Shown here in pieces: positions 38,601 through 47,755 of a stretch of DNA of 54,966 nt. The DNA comes from an uncultured Marinicella sp. (lineage in GTDB: Bacteria; Pseudomonadota; Gammaproteobacteria; Xanthomonadales; Marinicellaceae). The notes below the pieces were generated by a model that saw only the letters and a list, made by a program, of their open reading frames with translations, ran no database searches and had not been told where the DNA came from. The stretch spans positions 1-54,966 of the forward strand of contig CALDFB010000066.1 of assembly GCA_937942365.1 (NCBI GenBank). The letters run 5' to 3'. The position numbers were made by a program, and so were the translations under genes. The number at the start of each line of letters is the position of its first letter. Position 1 is the stretch's first letter.

Positions 38601-40922
38601 AGCATTACAATCAACATAGTACGCTTTTGAAAGCACACCGCTTTGGTATTCAGCATGGGCTTCATATTGGATAACCGCATCGGTTTGGCAGATATGCTCT
38701 TCAGGTACAGTGGCTTGATCACCACCAAATAATTGCCAACTGCTGACTTCACCTTTTTCATCGCGATTTATGAGTGTCAGCAAATCATTCAATGCCGGCG
38801 AACCTCCAGCTAATGTTCTGATACCTTTCAACACCCCTGTATCTGAATCATGACAGTATTGGGCTATTTGACTGCTTCCAGCTTGGCTGACAATGGTTTC
38901 AGCGAAAGTCTCCAGTATCCATGGCTGATTTGCAGCCAACATATTGAATCCTACTGAGGTATGTGAATTATCAGGGAGGCTACCTGCTGTAGGATTAAAA
39001 TGAATGTATGAAGTTTTTGCATCATCGCTGCCTGGCCAATTAGGACTGACGGTGGTCTCATTAGCCCTGTAGTGGCCATAACCATCATTATCTGAAGAAA
39101 CAGTTTTGACCCAACGTGGATTGGCACAACGTTCTCCTACAGTTGGCTGGCCAGCTCCACAATCATCGTGGTACTCTGTTTTATTAACGATCACCCTTTG
39201 GTTGTAGTCTTCATGCCCACGAAATGCACCTGCATCAGAACGGTATTCGGTAAAATAAGCGCGCAACAACTGGTCATTTTCATCCAATTCTTCTTTGGAT
39301 AAGAACGGCCCCAAATGTTCAGCCTCAGGATCACCTGGCACAGAATAATTGACATCATCCACCAAGTAAGGATCACAATAAGTAAATGGCAACCCTTGCC
39401 TGCGATCAAACCCGCGTTGAGCTCCCTGGAAATAATGTTTATCCTTATAACCCGATGGCGAGCGTACCACTGTAGTCATATAAAAGCAGGGAATGAATGC
39501 ACCACTTTGTCCAGGAATGACCACAGCATCAGCTGGCGTTTCATATGAGCTGGAACTGGTTTCATACAACCATGTCTCAGTCGCTAGGGAATCATTTTCA
39601 TTGGCATAACGGCGTCTTTCTGTCACCCCAAAACCCAAACCAATCATCCTTCTATGTTTCAACTTTCCTCTGGTATAGAATCCACCATAATCCCATTCAA
39701 ATTTCGCACCAGTGGGTACCCTGGCATCTTTGATCGCGCCAAGATTCGCTCTGACCTGTGGATTTTGTGGATCTATATGTGTATCTTGATAATACGAAAA
39801 CCGATATTCTTCGGATGTGTCTCCAGGTAATAAAATGCTTTTCAAAAAAGTCACTTCTGGACCGTTTACATTACGGTATGGCCAAGGGGGCGGACTGGCC
39901 GACAAGTTACATACATTATCTAAATTAACTGAAAAAAACTCATTCACATCTAATGTTGTGGCCGGATCAAAATATGTAAACTGGTATTGGGCTTTAGTGC
40001 CACCATTGAACTTTTCCAGATGGACTTCTCTGACTTGCATGTATGAGTATGGTGGATGGTTAGATTCAAATTTCACCCGATGTTGTCGATGTGAGCTACC
40101 GCTGGTAATCACCGAATCTTCTATAATCCATTCATCAGCCGTATAATCAATATTCACATAATGAGAATCATAAGGTTCACGTATGGATGTCAAGCGCCAA
40201 TTAGCATCACCTGGTGTTCTACCCTGGCCCAAATCATGAAACTCATGATACTGCCCATCTGGAAACTCAACGATAAAGCACTGCTGACTTCCTGGTAATG
40301 AAGCTGGCGGATTATGACATTCAGCTGCACTTTTGGAACTTAAACGTAAATAACTACCATCAAGGGTATAACGCACACCTGGCTGAACACCGGCTCCTGG
40401 ATGTAACTCATCACCATTGAATTTGTGCCTACCACCATCTGGGTTCACATAGACCCAATTGAATGGACTTAAAGCGCTTGGGTCATCAAATTGACCAGGC
40501 TCTAACAAACGCCCCATACCTATTGACCAACCTAATCCGGCATTTGATAGTTTATTCGGGTAAGGTTCAAAGTAAGTGACTTTGGGACCGTGGCTATTCT
40601 CCGTTGTACAATGTTCATAATTATCCCAAACGGCCGAACTGTAATTTAAACTTAAACCATAGCTCAACCTATCGCTGACCTGATATTGCTGCCCAATTGG
40701 TATAGATAAATTCAAACTACCACTGCGAAGATTAACAGTTCCAAAGTCTGAAAACTGATAAGCTGAGGTGCCGCTAATCCCACGCTCACTGAGTTGATCA
40801 TCTAAACCATAAAAGGGAAGGTCTTGTTCATTTTGAGCATCTGCGGCTGTTAGAAAAAGTAATAAAAAACTTACTATAGTCACCTTTGTACTGCTGAATA
40901 TTTTCATATTTTTCATTCTCAA
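35661..40922 (-). CDS. Sec-secreted RHS/YD-repeat protein with variable-type C-terminal tail
   Basis: Signal peptide. Many YD repeats ('YDANGRVIKEG', 'YDAVGRLTRGEV'). RHS core end 'GDLDYMHARYYSPFFGRFLSVDPISGEVSAPQSWNRFTYVRNNPITLTDPDGRS', then a ~165-aa unique tail. Confidence 0.9.
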   Translation of the reverse strand: MRMKNMKIFSSTKVTIVSFLLLFLTAADAQNEQDLPFYGLDDQLSERGISGTSAYQFSDFGTVNLRSGSLNLSIPIGQQYQVSDRLSYGLSLNYSSAVWDNYEHCTTENSHGPKVTYFEPYPNKLSNAGLGWSIGMGRLLEPGQFDDPSALSPFNWVYVNPDGGRHKFNGDELHPGAGVQPGVRYTLDGSYLRLSSKSAAECHNPPASLPGSQQCFIVEFPDGQYHEFHDLGQGRTPGDANWRLTSIREPYDSHYVNIDYTADEWIIEDSVITSGSSHRQHRVKFESNHPPYSYMQVREVHLEKFNGGTKAQYQFTYFDPATTLDVNEFFSVNLDNVCNLSASPPPWPYRNVNGPEVTFLKSILLPGDTSEEYRFSYYQDTHIDPQNPQVRANLGAIKDARVPTGAKFEWDYGGFYTRGKLKHRRMIGLGFGVTERRRYANENDSLATETWLYETSSSSYETPADAVVIPGQSGAFIPCFYMTTVVRSPSGYKDKHYFQGAQRGFDRRQGLPFTYCDPYLVDDVNYSVPGDPEAEHLGPFLSKEELDENDQLLRAYFTEYRSDAGAFRGHEDYNQRVIVNKTEYHDDCGAGQPTVGERCANPRWVKTVSSDNDGYGHYRANETTVSPNWPGSDDAKTSYIHFNPTAGSLPDNSHTSVGFNMLAANQPWILETFAETIVSQAGSSQIAQYCHDSDTGVLKGIRTLAGGSPALNDLLTLINRDEKGEVSSWQLFGGDQATVPEEHICQTDAVIQYEAHAEYQSGVLSKAYYVDCNAVSGDDDIVLQIARRDIDPYTGLVKKSYDSSDVPTVFEFDELSRLTAVKPQDLAWVHTEYSFPASGSSDKPQLKVLTCASGVDHNTHFNGCESGQTLGESITTMDGFGQTTKEQNLVPGIGLAERTIEYDANGRVIKEGLWAGPGQAGSVGLTEFTDYDRFNRVGKATLPDRISEVINSYKGNRVSTSKVKYLAHHGVEQQTATKHQYNDGFGRLVRVAENSDRTPGSGFEFTTYAYDQNDRLTAVCVNDPSEADYNPFICDDGQHRHGQQRLFNYDGRGLITSVIEPELGNKMVRLEYDAIGNVVKRDAPGTAFDTITYYDPAGRVSQVVDGSFTLLKDFFYARSNQGNNLTKGKLTRARRHNYIKTHDSPSTLDHLTVAERFEYAQKGGLLSSYSIRAGEQAAFESEISSYNDLGLVEQLQYPQCTEPFCSNHINNRTVNYTYSQGLLISVPGFVNSVLYHANGSFNVFHHSNGVSDIQQLDAYQWRLAEITAQFNNKNIWQFGPINYDQAGNIISVGGHNGEDKFTYDAVGRLTRGEVQTSAGSAVQTISYDAYGNITAMNSQYGGINSGPGVIAIDQSTNQLSNAAYDAAGNVTDITLGSENYHFNYDAFNRATDMNASNGENRSYLYSASGERVATLDLTDGSTQWTPRSATNQVLRRFHQNNSELTLAKEYIYAGSRLIAAALDGGDMHHFHLDQLGTSRRVTDDDGAIIEANNLFPFGGYTDIPDQNAEELLFTGHERDKNGNSNHLSGDLDYMHARYYSPFFGRFLSVDPISGEVSAPQSWNRFTYVRNNPITLTDPDGRSPFCDSTCQSFRNAGFGDIKNRPLELLQKQANITARGLKAVKITLQTILFVDFLGAKASVGFSKHVATKINNFTASSSKRLLNVFNKALGSKKAAGELAKLVKAGLFATSFALPGSKFIKGSKNLVGKASKEISGFTQSFNPFQIEIDRRAKEAKEKLKKEKNEEKEDEETE

Positions 40923-41293
40923 TTTACTGATGAATTCTTATAAATACTTTACTTAAAAGATGTTGGTAACATTATTTATTTGCAGCCAAGCATATCATTA
41001 ATGCAGGCTCATCCTCCTCCCTGCAGTGAACTGCTTATTATTTGCAGTCACGTACATTTACGAATGGCTTCTAAGTAAATTGTTAGTTGCTGACAAAAAA
41101 ATACTGTTTGCAATTATTGTTTAAATTAATCAATTGCTTACTCCCATTAAACAACAATCTACTAAGTTCTTAATAGTAGATTCCGATTATTAAAAAAGCT
41201 TGATGTGGATAAATTGGCTAATAAAATAAAATCACTGCAAATTACTGAAATTGAAGTAATTATTTTATTTAAGGGGTGGTTAAATATGACGTA

Positions 41294-42094
41294 TTAGATA
41301 GTCACACTTTCGAATTGAGATGGAGTTTGCCCAACCACAGATTTAAAATCTTTAATAAAATGTGATTGATCAAAATAGTCAAAATCATATACCAACTCTG
41401 TTAATGGCTTATGAGTTTGATTGGACTTCAAGGCTGATAATATGGCATTGATTTTAATGACTTTACAGAATTGTTTGGGAGGTAAGCCCACTTCTTCTCT
41501 GAACCGTTTTCTGAATTGTGCTGAGCTTAAATGAGATTGATTTTCCAGATTCACGATTTTTATCATGCCTTGTGAAGTCAAAATAGATTGAACAGACCGG
41601 TCAATAACTGAATAGTTTCTTGGTGTAACAATTGATTGAATAAAAGAAGCAAGAACTCCAATTCGTTGAGTATAATCTTTATACTTCTTTAGATTGTCGA
41701 TTAATTTTTTGCCTTCTATAGGCCATAAATCAACCAAAGGAATGTTTTGATTGATAAAATCATTCAATCGACCAGGGTATATAAATTTAAATGCACCTCT
41801 GTTAAATCGTACAGACATGATTTCAGAACTAGGTGGGATTTTCAACTGGTAACTTTGTAGATGTAAACCACTCACCATCGCATCTTCTCGTTTAACCCAT
41901 ATTGAACCGTTTAGATTTTTTTGCCATGTAGGTTTACCAATATGGAAAATCAATTCAAAAACACCTTCAGGATAACCTTCAGTAATAAAATTTTCTGTTT
42001 TGTTATTGTGGTAATTCTTGTAGATACTGATTGACTCAACATATTGTGCAAGTTGAGGGATATGATATGATTCACTGGATTTCAGTAATGGCAT
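41294..42094 (-). CDS. AraC family transcriptional regulator (DUF6597-like N-terminus)
   Basis: C-terminal AraC HTH 'HLSSAQFRKRFREEVGLPPKQFCKVIKINAIL...YDFDYFDQSHFIKDFKSVVGQTPSQF'. Confidence 0.9.
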   Translation of the reverse strand: MPLLKSSESYHIPQLAQYVESISIYKNYHNNKTENFITEGYPEGVFELIFHIGKPTWQKNLNGSIWVKREDAMVSGLHLQSYQLKIPPSSEIMSVRFNRGAFKFIYPGRLNDFINQNIPLVDLWPIEGKKLIDNLKKYKDYTQRIGVLASFIQSIVTPRNYSVIDRSVQSILTSQGMIKIVNLENQSHLSSAQFRKRFREEVGLPPKQFCKVIKINAILSALKSNQTHKPLTELVYDFDYFDQSHFIKDFKSVVGQTPSQFESVTI

Positions 42095-42170
42095 ATTTCT
42101 AATCTTTCAGTTCATTACTGTTAATTATATCTCACTCTAAAATTCAGAATTGTAAAAAACGATTATTTAG

Positions 42171-43292
42171 CTATGATCTAAACCTAACACCATAAACATG
42201 TGGTTTAGAACAACCCGTAATTGATTCTAATGCTAGACTACAATTATTCAAGTTTTGTTTGGCCAACCAAGCCATCAAAATGCTCTCTACGAAATCAGGA
42301 TCATGACCAAATTCAGCAGATGAACACACTGGAAAGTCAAAATACAACTGTAGTTGTTGCATCAGAAATTTATTGTGTACACCGCCGCCACAAACCACCA
42401 TCTGATCAACGTTAACACTGACCTGATTGAGTGCCATGGCAATGCTTTCAACAACCAATTGCAATAGGGTACGCTGTATATCCTGTGGATTAAAGGACTT
42501 TTCACTAAAATGTTCTGCAAGGTGAGCATTCAACCAAGCCATGTTGAATAGCTCTCGTCCAGTACTTTTGGGGAATTGTAGATGAAAGTAATCATCTTTT
42601 AACAATCGATCCAATAAATTTCTATCAAGCTGGCCCGTACTGGCCCATTGACCTTCTGCATCAAACTCAACCCCTTGGTGAGCCTTTATATATTCATCCA
42701 TCATACAACTGGCCGGCCCGGTATCAAAACCAATAACGTTGCCATCACGTAATAATGTGATGTTCGCAATACCACCTAGATTTAAAACAACGACAGTTTC
42801 ACCAGCCCGTTTAAACAGTTGTTGGTGCAGCGCTGGTGCCAATGGCGCACCTTGTCCACCATAAGCCACATCCATTTGTCTGAAGTTTGCCACAGTATCA
42901 ACGTTAGTTTGCTGCGTAACGATACTGGCTGAACCCAATTGAATGGTATTAGTAAATTCTTGATTTGATTCATTTTTCGGTTGATGACAAACAGTTTGAC
43001 CATGTAAGCCAATGGCCATGACATCAGAGCTTTCGATGGTATGCAACGATAAAAACTCATTGATCACAACTGCATAGAACGCACCCAACTGAGCATCTAG
43101 CTGACTGACCATAGAAATGGGAACAGGTTGGTCGGCAATTAATTTTGATAAGCTTGATTTAATTGAATCTGGGTATGGAATCGTGTGAGCAGCAATTAAT
43201 TGACATTCAGAGGCACTCTTGTCATCAAACTCAACAATCGATATATCAACCCCATCGCATGAGGTGCCTGACATCACACCCACATAATACAT
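42171..43292 (-). CDS. anmK: Anhydro-N-acetylmuramic acid kinase
   Basis: 'MYYVGVMSGTSCDGVDISIVEF', 'VVVLNLGGIANITLL', 'GFDTGPASCMMDEYI', 'VVCGGGVHNKFLM'. Confidence 0.95.
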   Translation of the reverse strand: MYYVGVMSGTSCDGVDISIVEFDDKSASECQLIAAHTIPYPDSIKSSLSKLIADQPVPISMVSQLDAQLGAFYAVVINEFLSLHTIESSDVMAIGLHGQTVCHQPKNESNQEFTNTIQLGSASIVTQQTNVDTVANFRQMDVAYGGQGAPLAPALHQQLFKRAGETVVVLNLGGIANITLLRDGNVIGFDTGPASCMMDEYIKAHQGVEFDAEGQWASTGQLDRNLLDRLLKDDYFHLQFPKSTGRELFNMAWLNAHLAEHFSEKSFNPQDIQRTLLQLVVESIAMALNQVSVNVDQMVVCGGGVHNKFLMQQLQLYFDFPVCSSAEFGHDPDFVESILMAWLAKQNLNNCSLALESITGCSKPHVYGVRFRS

Positions 43293-44734
43293 CAGTTCTG
43301 AGCGATTAAATCTGCTTTTAAATCAGTTAAACGGGTCAATAATGGACTGGAATAAGCAATGAATTCTGGCATCACATCACTGGGCAGCGGCTTCGACTTG
43401 GGTAAAGACACTGTTCTGGGGTTACGGTGAACACCATTGTAGATAAACTCATAATGCAAATGCGGACCAGTGACCATACCTGTTGCGCCCACGTAGCCAA
43501 TGGTTTGGCCTTGTTTAACCCGAGCACCTTTTTTAACAGCGCGCTTCGAAAAATGGAGGTATTTAGTTGTTATGCCACTGGGGTGTTTCACGAAAACATA
43601 GTGACCATTGTATTTATTATACCCGGACTCAGTGACCCGACCACCACCTGCCGCATAAACGGGCGTTCCCACGGGTGCGGCATAATCAATCCCTCGGTGT
43701 GCCTTGACGCGCTTAGTCACTGGGTGTAAACGTTTTGGATTAAAATTAGAGGAAATATATGAGAAATTTAAAGGTGCGCGCAAAAATGCTTTTTTCATGG
43801 CACGACCATCAGCTGCAAAATAGCTGCCCTCGCCATCTTTATGCTCATAAAATACAGCTTCGTATTTTGTACCTTGATTGGTAAAACTGGCTGCTAATAT
43901 CTTACCGTCAGTTAAATATTCACCGTCTTTATAAACTTTTTCATAAATCAAACTGAACGAATCACCAGATCTGATTTCTAACACAAAATCGATGTCCCAG
44001 CTAAATATATTGGCTAACTGCATCACCATGCTATCAGTCAACCCAGCAGCCTTGCCAGCACCAAACAATGAGTTATTGATGGTTCCTTGGGCATTAACCA
44101 ATCTAATCTGTTGATCGTGAGTAACTACCTCTGTGGATAACTGATCCATATCGTTGTGGATAATCAGTTCCTCAAAATCAGAGGCTTGGTATCGTAATTG
44201 AGTTAGATCGCCTTCAGGCGTCAAAGTGAAATGCAAAGCATTGCCCGGCATAACCTTAACCAATTTTTTACTGTCTTCATTAAAATGTGCAATTTTCAAC
44301 AACAAACCTTGAGATAAACCCATCTCAGTAAAAATCCCTGACAGGGTTTGGCCTTTTTTTACCACCACTGTCTTTTCTATGAACTGTTCGCTACCAACCA
44401 AACCACTTTCTGCAAAACTCATTAATGGAATGGAGGGAATATTGATCAATTGGCTTTGATTCAAAACAACATCAGAGTTTTGAGTATGTGCATCAGCCTC
44501 CACAGAAACAATATCACTGATGGCATAAAATACAAATAAAATCGCTAACCCAACCAGAACCTTTTTTGTAGAGGTCAATGAACTGACCTTTGAAATGATC
44601 TGGGATTTAATTTGACTGAAGTTGACCGACAAGGTTTTTGTCTGACTATTTTTACGAACGGCTTGTGCTTTGATAAGGCAATTTCCAATGTCTTTCGTTG
44701 ATTGAACGAAATTATAGATGATTTTTTCCTTCAT
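43292..44734 (-). CDS. M23 family peptidoglycan endopeptidase (MepM/OapA-like)
   Basis: 'VVKKGQTLSGIFTEMGLS' LysM/OapA-like; 'HRGIDYAAPVGTPVYAAGGGRVTESGYNKYNGHYVFVKHPSGITTKYLHF...GLATGMVTGPHLHYEF' style M23 core. TGATG overlap with anmK. Confidence 0.93.
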   Translation of the reverse strand: MKEKIIYNFVQSTKDIGNCLIKAQAVRKNSQTKTLSVNFSQIKSQIISKVSSLTSTKKVLVGLAILFVFYAISDIVSVEADAHTQNSDVVLNQSQLINIPSIPLMSFAESGLVGSEQFIEKTVVVKKGQTLSGIFTEMGLSQGLLLKIAHFNEDSKKLVKVMPGNALHFTLTPEGDLTQLRYQASDFEELIIHNDMDQLSTEVVTHDQQIRLVNAQGTINNSLFGAGKAAGLTDSMVMQLANIFSWDIDFVLEIRSGDSFSLIYEKVYKDGEYLTDGKILAASFTNQGTKYEAVFYEHKDGEGSYFAADGRAMKKAFLRAPLNFSYISSNFNPKRLHPVTKRVKAHRGIDYAAPVGTPVYAAGGGRVTESGYNKYNGHYVFVKHPSGITTKYLHFSKRAVKKGARVKQGQTIGYVGATGMVTGPHLHYEFIYNGVHRNPRTVSLPKSKPLPSDVMPEFIAYSSPLLTRLTDLKADLIAQN

Positions 44735-44804
44735 TGGTTCATTGGAGGTTCTATATTTTCACTTATTTCTGTAGAATTAACCCCTTTTTAACGAAAAACA
44801 TAAC

Positions 44805-46001
44805 ATGTCGGTACAAGATGCATTGGATTTAATCTGTCGTGGCACAGATGAAGTCATTAAGCTTGAAGAGCTTGAAACCAAACTTAAAGCAGGCAAAAAA
44901 CTCAGGATTAAAGCTGGGTTTGATCCAACTGCACCTGATATTCATGTTGGTCACACCGTTCTGATCAACAAAATGAAACAGTTTCAAGACCTTGGACATG
45001 ATGTGATATTCCTGATTGGTGACTTCACTGGCATGATTGGTGACCCAACGGGTAAAAGCATCACCAGAAAAGCATTAACCCGCGAAGAAGTGTTGGAGAA
45101 TGCCAAAACCTATCAAGAACAAATATACAAAATATTGGACCGTGAAAAAACCATCATTGAATTCAACTCAAATTGGTTTAAAGACATGAGTGCAGCTGAT
45201 ATGATTCAACTGTCTGCGAAATATAATGTAGCACGCATGTTAGAACGAGATGACTTCAACAAGAGGTACAAATCAGGCCAGTCCATAGCCATTCATGAGT
45301 TCATGTATCCGTTGGTACAAGGTTATGACTCTGTAGCACTTAAATGTGATGTAGAACTGGGTGGTACAGATCAAAAATTCAACCTATTGGTGGGCCGGCA
45401 TTTACAAGCCCAAGTGGGTCAAGATCCACAAATTGTAATCACCATGCCTTTACTGGAAGGATTGGATGGAGTGAACAAGATGTCTAAATCATTGGATAAC
45501 TACATCGGTATTGATGATGCACCAACCGATATGTTTGGTAAAGTCATGTCGATCTCTGATGAACTGATGTGGCGATATTTTGACTTGTTAAGTTTCAAAT
45601 CTAACAGCGAAATTGAGCAATATAAAAATGATGTCCAAAACGGTAAGAATCCGCGTGATGTGAAATTTGATTTGGCTTTAGAACTGATAGAGCGTTTTCA
45701 CAGTGCCGATGATGCCACTGCCGCTTTGAATGCATTCAAGGCGCAATTTCAAAAAGGTGCCATCCCAGATGACATCGATGAAATAACCCTACAAACTGAA
45801 AACGGCGAAATGGGCATTGCACATATCCTGAAAAATGCAGGCTTATGCCCCAGCACCTCAGATGCCATGCGTATGGTTAAGCAAGGAGCAGTAAAACTTA
45901 ATGGTGTTAAAGTTGAAAACCCCAAGCAAACCTACCCTGCTGGCACCCATGAAGTGTTCCAAGTCGGTAAAAGGAAGTTTGCTAAGATTGAATTAATTTA
46001 A
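44805..46001 (+). CDS. tyrS: Tyrosyl-tRNA synthetase
   Basis: '[50 protein letters not shown]', '[21 protein letters not shown]', C-terminal S4 domain. Confidence 0.96.
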   Translation: MSVQDALDLICRGTDEVIKLEELETKLKAGKKLRIKAGFDPTAPDIHVGHTVLINKMKQFQDLGHDVIFLIGDFTGMIGDPTGKSITRKALTREEVLENAKTYQEQIYKILDREKTIIEFNSNWFKDMSAADMIQLSAKYNVARMLERDDFNKRYKSGQSIAIHEFMYPLVQGYDSVALKCDVELGGTDQKFNLLVGRHLQAQVGQDPQIVITMPLLEGLDGVNKMSKSLDNYIGIDDAPTDMFGKVMSISDELMWRYFDLLSFKSNSEIEQYKNDVQNGKNPRDVKFDLALELIERFHSADDATAALNAFKAQFQKGAIPDDIDEITLQTENGEMGIAHILKNAGLCPSTSDAMRMVKQGAVKLNGVKVENPKQTYPAGTHEVFQVGKRKFAKIELI

Positions 46002-46018
46002 ATTCCATTCATGTCAAG

Positions 46019-46041
46019 CAGCGCCAAAATAGGCGCTGTTT
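46019..46041 (+). terminator. Putative tyrS terminator hairpin
   Basis: cagcgcc-aaaata-ggcgctg followed by ttt, 18 nt after the tyrS stop. Confidence 0.5.
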
Positions 46042-46070
46042 CAGGCAGCGAAATGATTTACTTTACCTCA

Positions 46071-46813
46071 GTCATTCCGACCGATTCATTGCAATGAAGC
46101 TTGGGAAATCTATTTCTGTAACAACAGTATTTGACTTAAAACCTGGAGACAGTCAGTGGAGGAATCTGGTCTTCTAAACACATCACCCAAAAGTTATTTC
46201 ACATTAAACCAACCAGATCCTTCAATGCCGCTTCGCTCCATTTAGGATGACCAGCATTTCGAACCCACTGTCATTCCAACCGAATTCTTTTCAATAAAGT
46301 TTGGGAAGTGTATTTCTGTACCAATAATAATTGACTTAAACCCTCTTAACAGTGAGTGGAGGAATCTGGTCAAAGATACATATCACCTAAAAGTTATTTC
46401 ACATTAAACCAACCAGATCCTTTAATGTCGTTATGCTCCATTTAGGATGACCAGTATTTCGAACACACTGTCATTCCGACCGAATTCTTTTCAATAAAGT
46501 TTGGGAAGTGTATTTCTGTAACAATAATAATTGACTTAAACCCTCTTAACAGTGAGTGGAGGAATCTGGTTAGCGAAACAAATCACCCAAAAGTTATATC
46601 ACGTTAAACCAACCAGATCCTTCAATGCCGCTTCGCTCCATTCAGGATGACCAGTATTTCGAACACACCGTCATTCCGACCGAATTCTTTGCAATAAAGC
46701 TTGGGTAGTTTGTATATAACCATGATATTTATCTTATAATCCAGTCAACTAAAACCATACCGAACTACCTTAATCAGATCCTTCGACTACGCTCCGCTTC
46801 GCTCAGGATGACA
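46071..46813. repeat. Tandem array of a ~200-bp unit (about 3.7 copies) built from palindromic GTCATTCC...GGATGAC elements
   Basis: Unit starts at 46071, 46270, 46470 and 46670 (periods 199, 200, 200). Each begins gtcattccRaccgaWtc and contains gaggaatctggt...accagatcctt and ...aggatgac, followed by an 18-bp spacer cagYatttcgaacMcacY. The last unit is diverged. Confidence 0.92.
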
Positions 46814-46844
46814 ACGCTAAATAATAGACCAATGTGTTAAGGCA

Positions 46845-46875
46845 TAAAAAAACCCGCATCAAGCGGGTTTTTTAA
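46845..46875. terminator. Rho-independent terminator (likely bidirectional)
   Basis: aaaaaacccgcatcaagcgggtttttt: GC stem flanked by A and T tracts, just 3' of the DUF481 gene on the minus strand. Confidence 0.8.
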
Positions 46876-46892
46876 AAAACTTCAGTTAATGC

Positions 46893-47609
46893 TTATTTAA
46901 AAAAGTCATAAACCAAATTAGCCGAAATCAAGGTATCTGTTGATCTAAAACCAGCTGGTGCATCTGTATTATGACGGATTTGGTGAGCTAATTTAACTGC
47001 AAATGCATCGCTCACAGCAAATGAAAAGCCCAGATCATTTTGAATGAATGTATTGTCATCACCCGCTTCAATAACCAATACATCTTCTACTTTAAATGTA
47101 TCAGTAAAGTGATGCATGTAATCTAATTTACCCAACAATACAGCACCGTTGTTTTCAGTACGATCCACATCAATGGCTTCAGTTTTATAACCCACACCTA
47201 ATTCTGTGATCAATCGATCTTTTTCATCATCATAAAATTTATGTCCCCAGCCGATACCAGTAGTGATGGTGTAGTCGAAACCAGAAAACTTATCTTGATC
47301 ATAACGTGTTCCATAATAAATGTAGTCATTATCATCAAATTTATAACCAGTTTTTGTATTTAATGTGTATCTCTCGGCTGTATCAATGTCATCTGTTGAT
47401 GCGCGCAATAAATCTAAAGTGATGTCACTGACCCATTTGTCAGACTCTCTTTTTAAGGCTAAACCCGCATTCAAGCTTTCGGTATCAGAGTTACCTGATG
47501 TGGCAGAAAAACCTAATACACCGTTTCCTGACCACTTGGTCTCTGCTTGGACATAACCTGTTGAAGCTAAGGCAGCTAATAATATTGCTTTTTTCATACG
47601 TTTTCTCAT
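46893..47609 (-). CDS. DUF481 family (YdiY-like) outer membrane protein
   Basis: 'TKWSGNGVLGFSATSGNSDTESLNAGLALKRESDKWV...YYGTRYDQDKFSGFDYTITTGIGWGHKFY'. Confidence 0.88.
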   Translation of the reverse strand: MRKRMKKAILLAALASTGYVQAETKWSGNGVLGFSATSGNSDTESLNAGLALKRESDKWVSDITLDLLRASTDDIDTAERYTLNTKTGYKFDDNDYIYYGTRYDQDKFSGFDYTITTGIGWGHKFYDDEKDRLITELGVGYKTEAIDVDRTENNGAVLLGKLDYMHHFTDTFKVEDVLVIEAGDDNTFIQNDLGFSFAVSDAFAVKLAHQIRHNTDAPAGFRSTDTLISANLVYDFFK

Positions 47610-47755
47610 TTCAAAAAATTCAAAAGGTGTAATTTACTGTTTTTCAGATAAATATCAATAAACAAATTGTAAAATAATGAGAAAAACGTTCAAAATATCG
47701 ATTAAATGCTAAAATACCAATCAAATTCACTCATCATTGCAAAATCGTCTGAAAC

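Noticed and set aside
39817-40146. 109-aa + strand ORF inside the RHS gene
   Set aside because: Antisense to the RHS N-terminal region, without coding features.
46071-46813. CRISPR-like regular repeats
   Set aside because: The 200-bp period, near-identical intervening sequence and no short unique spacers fit tandem duplication of a palindromic intergenic element. No cas genes nearby.
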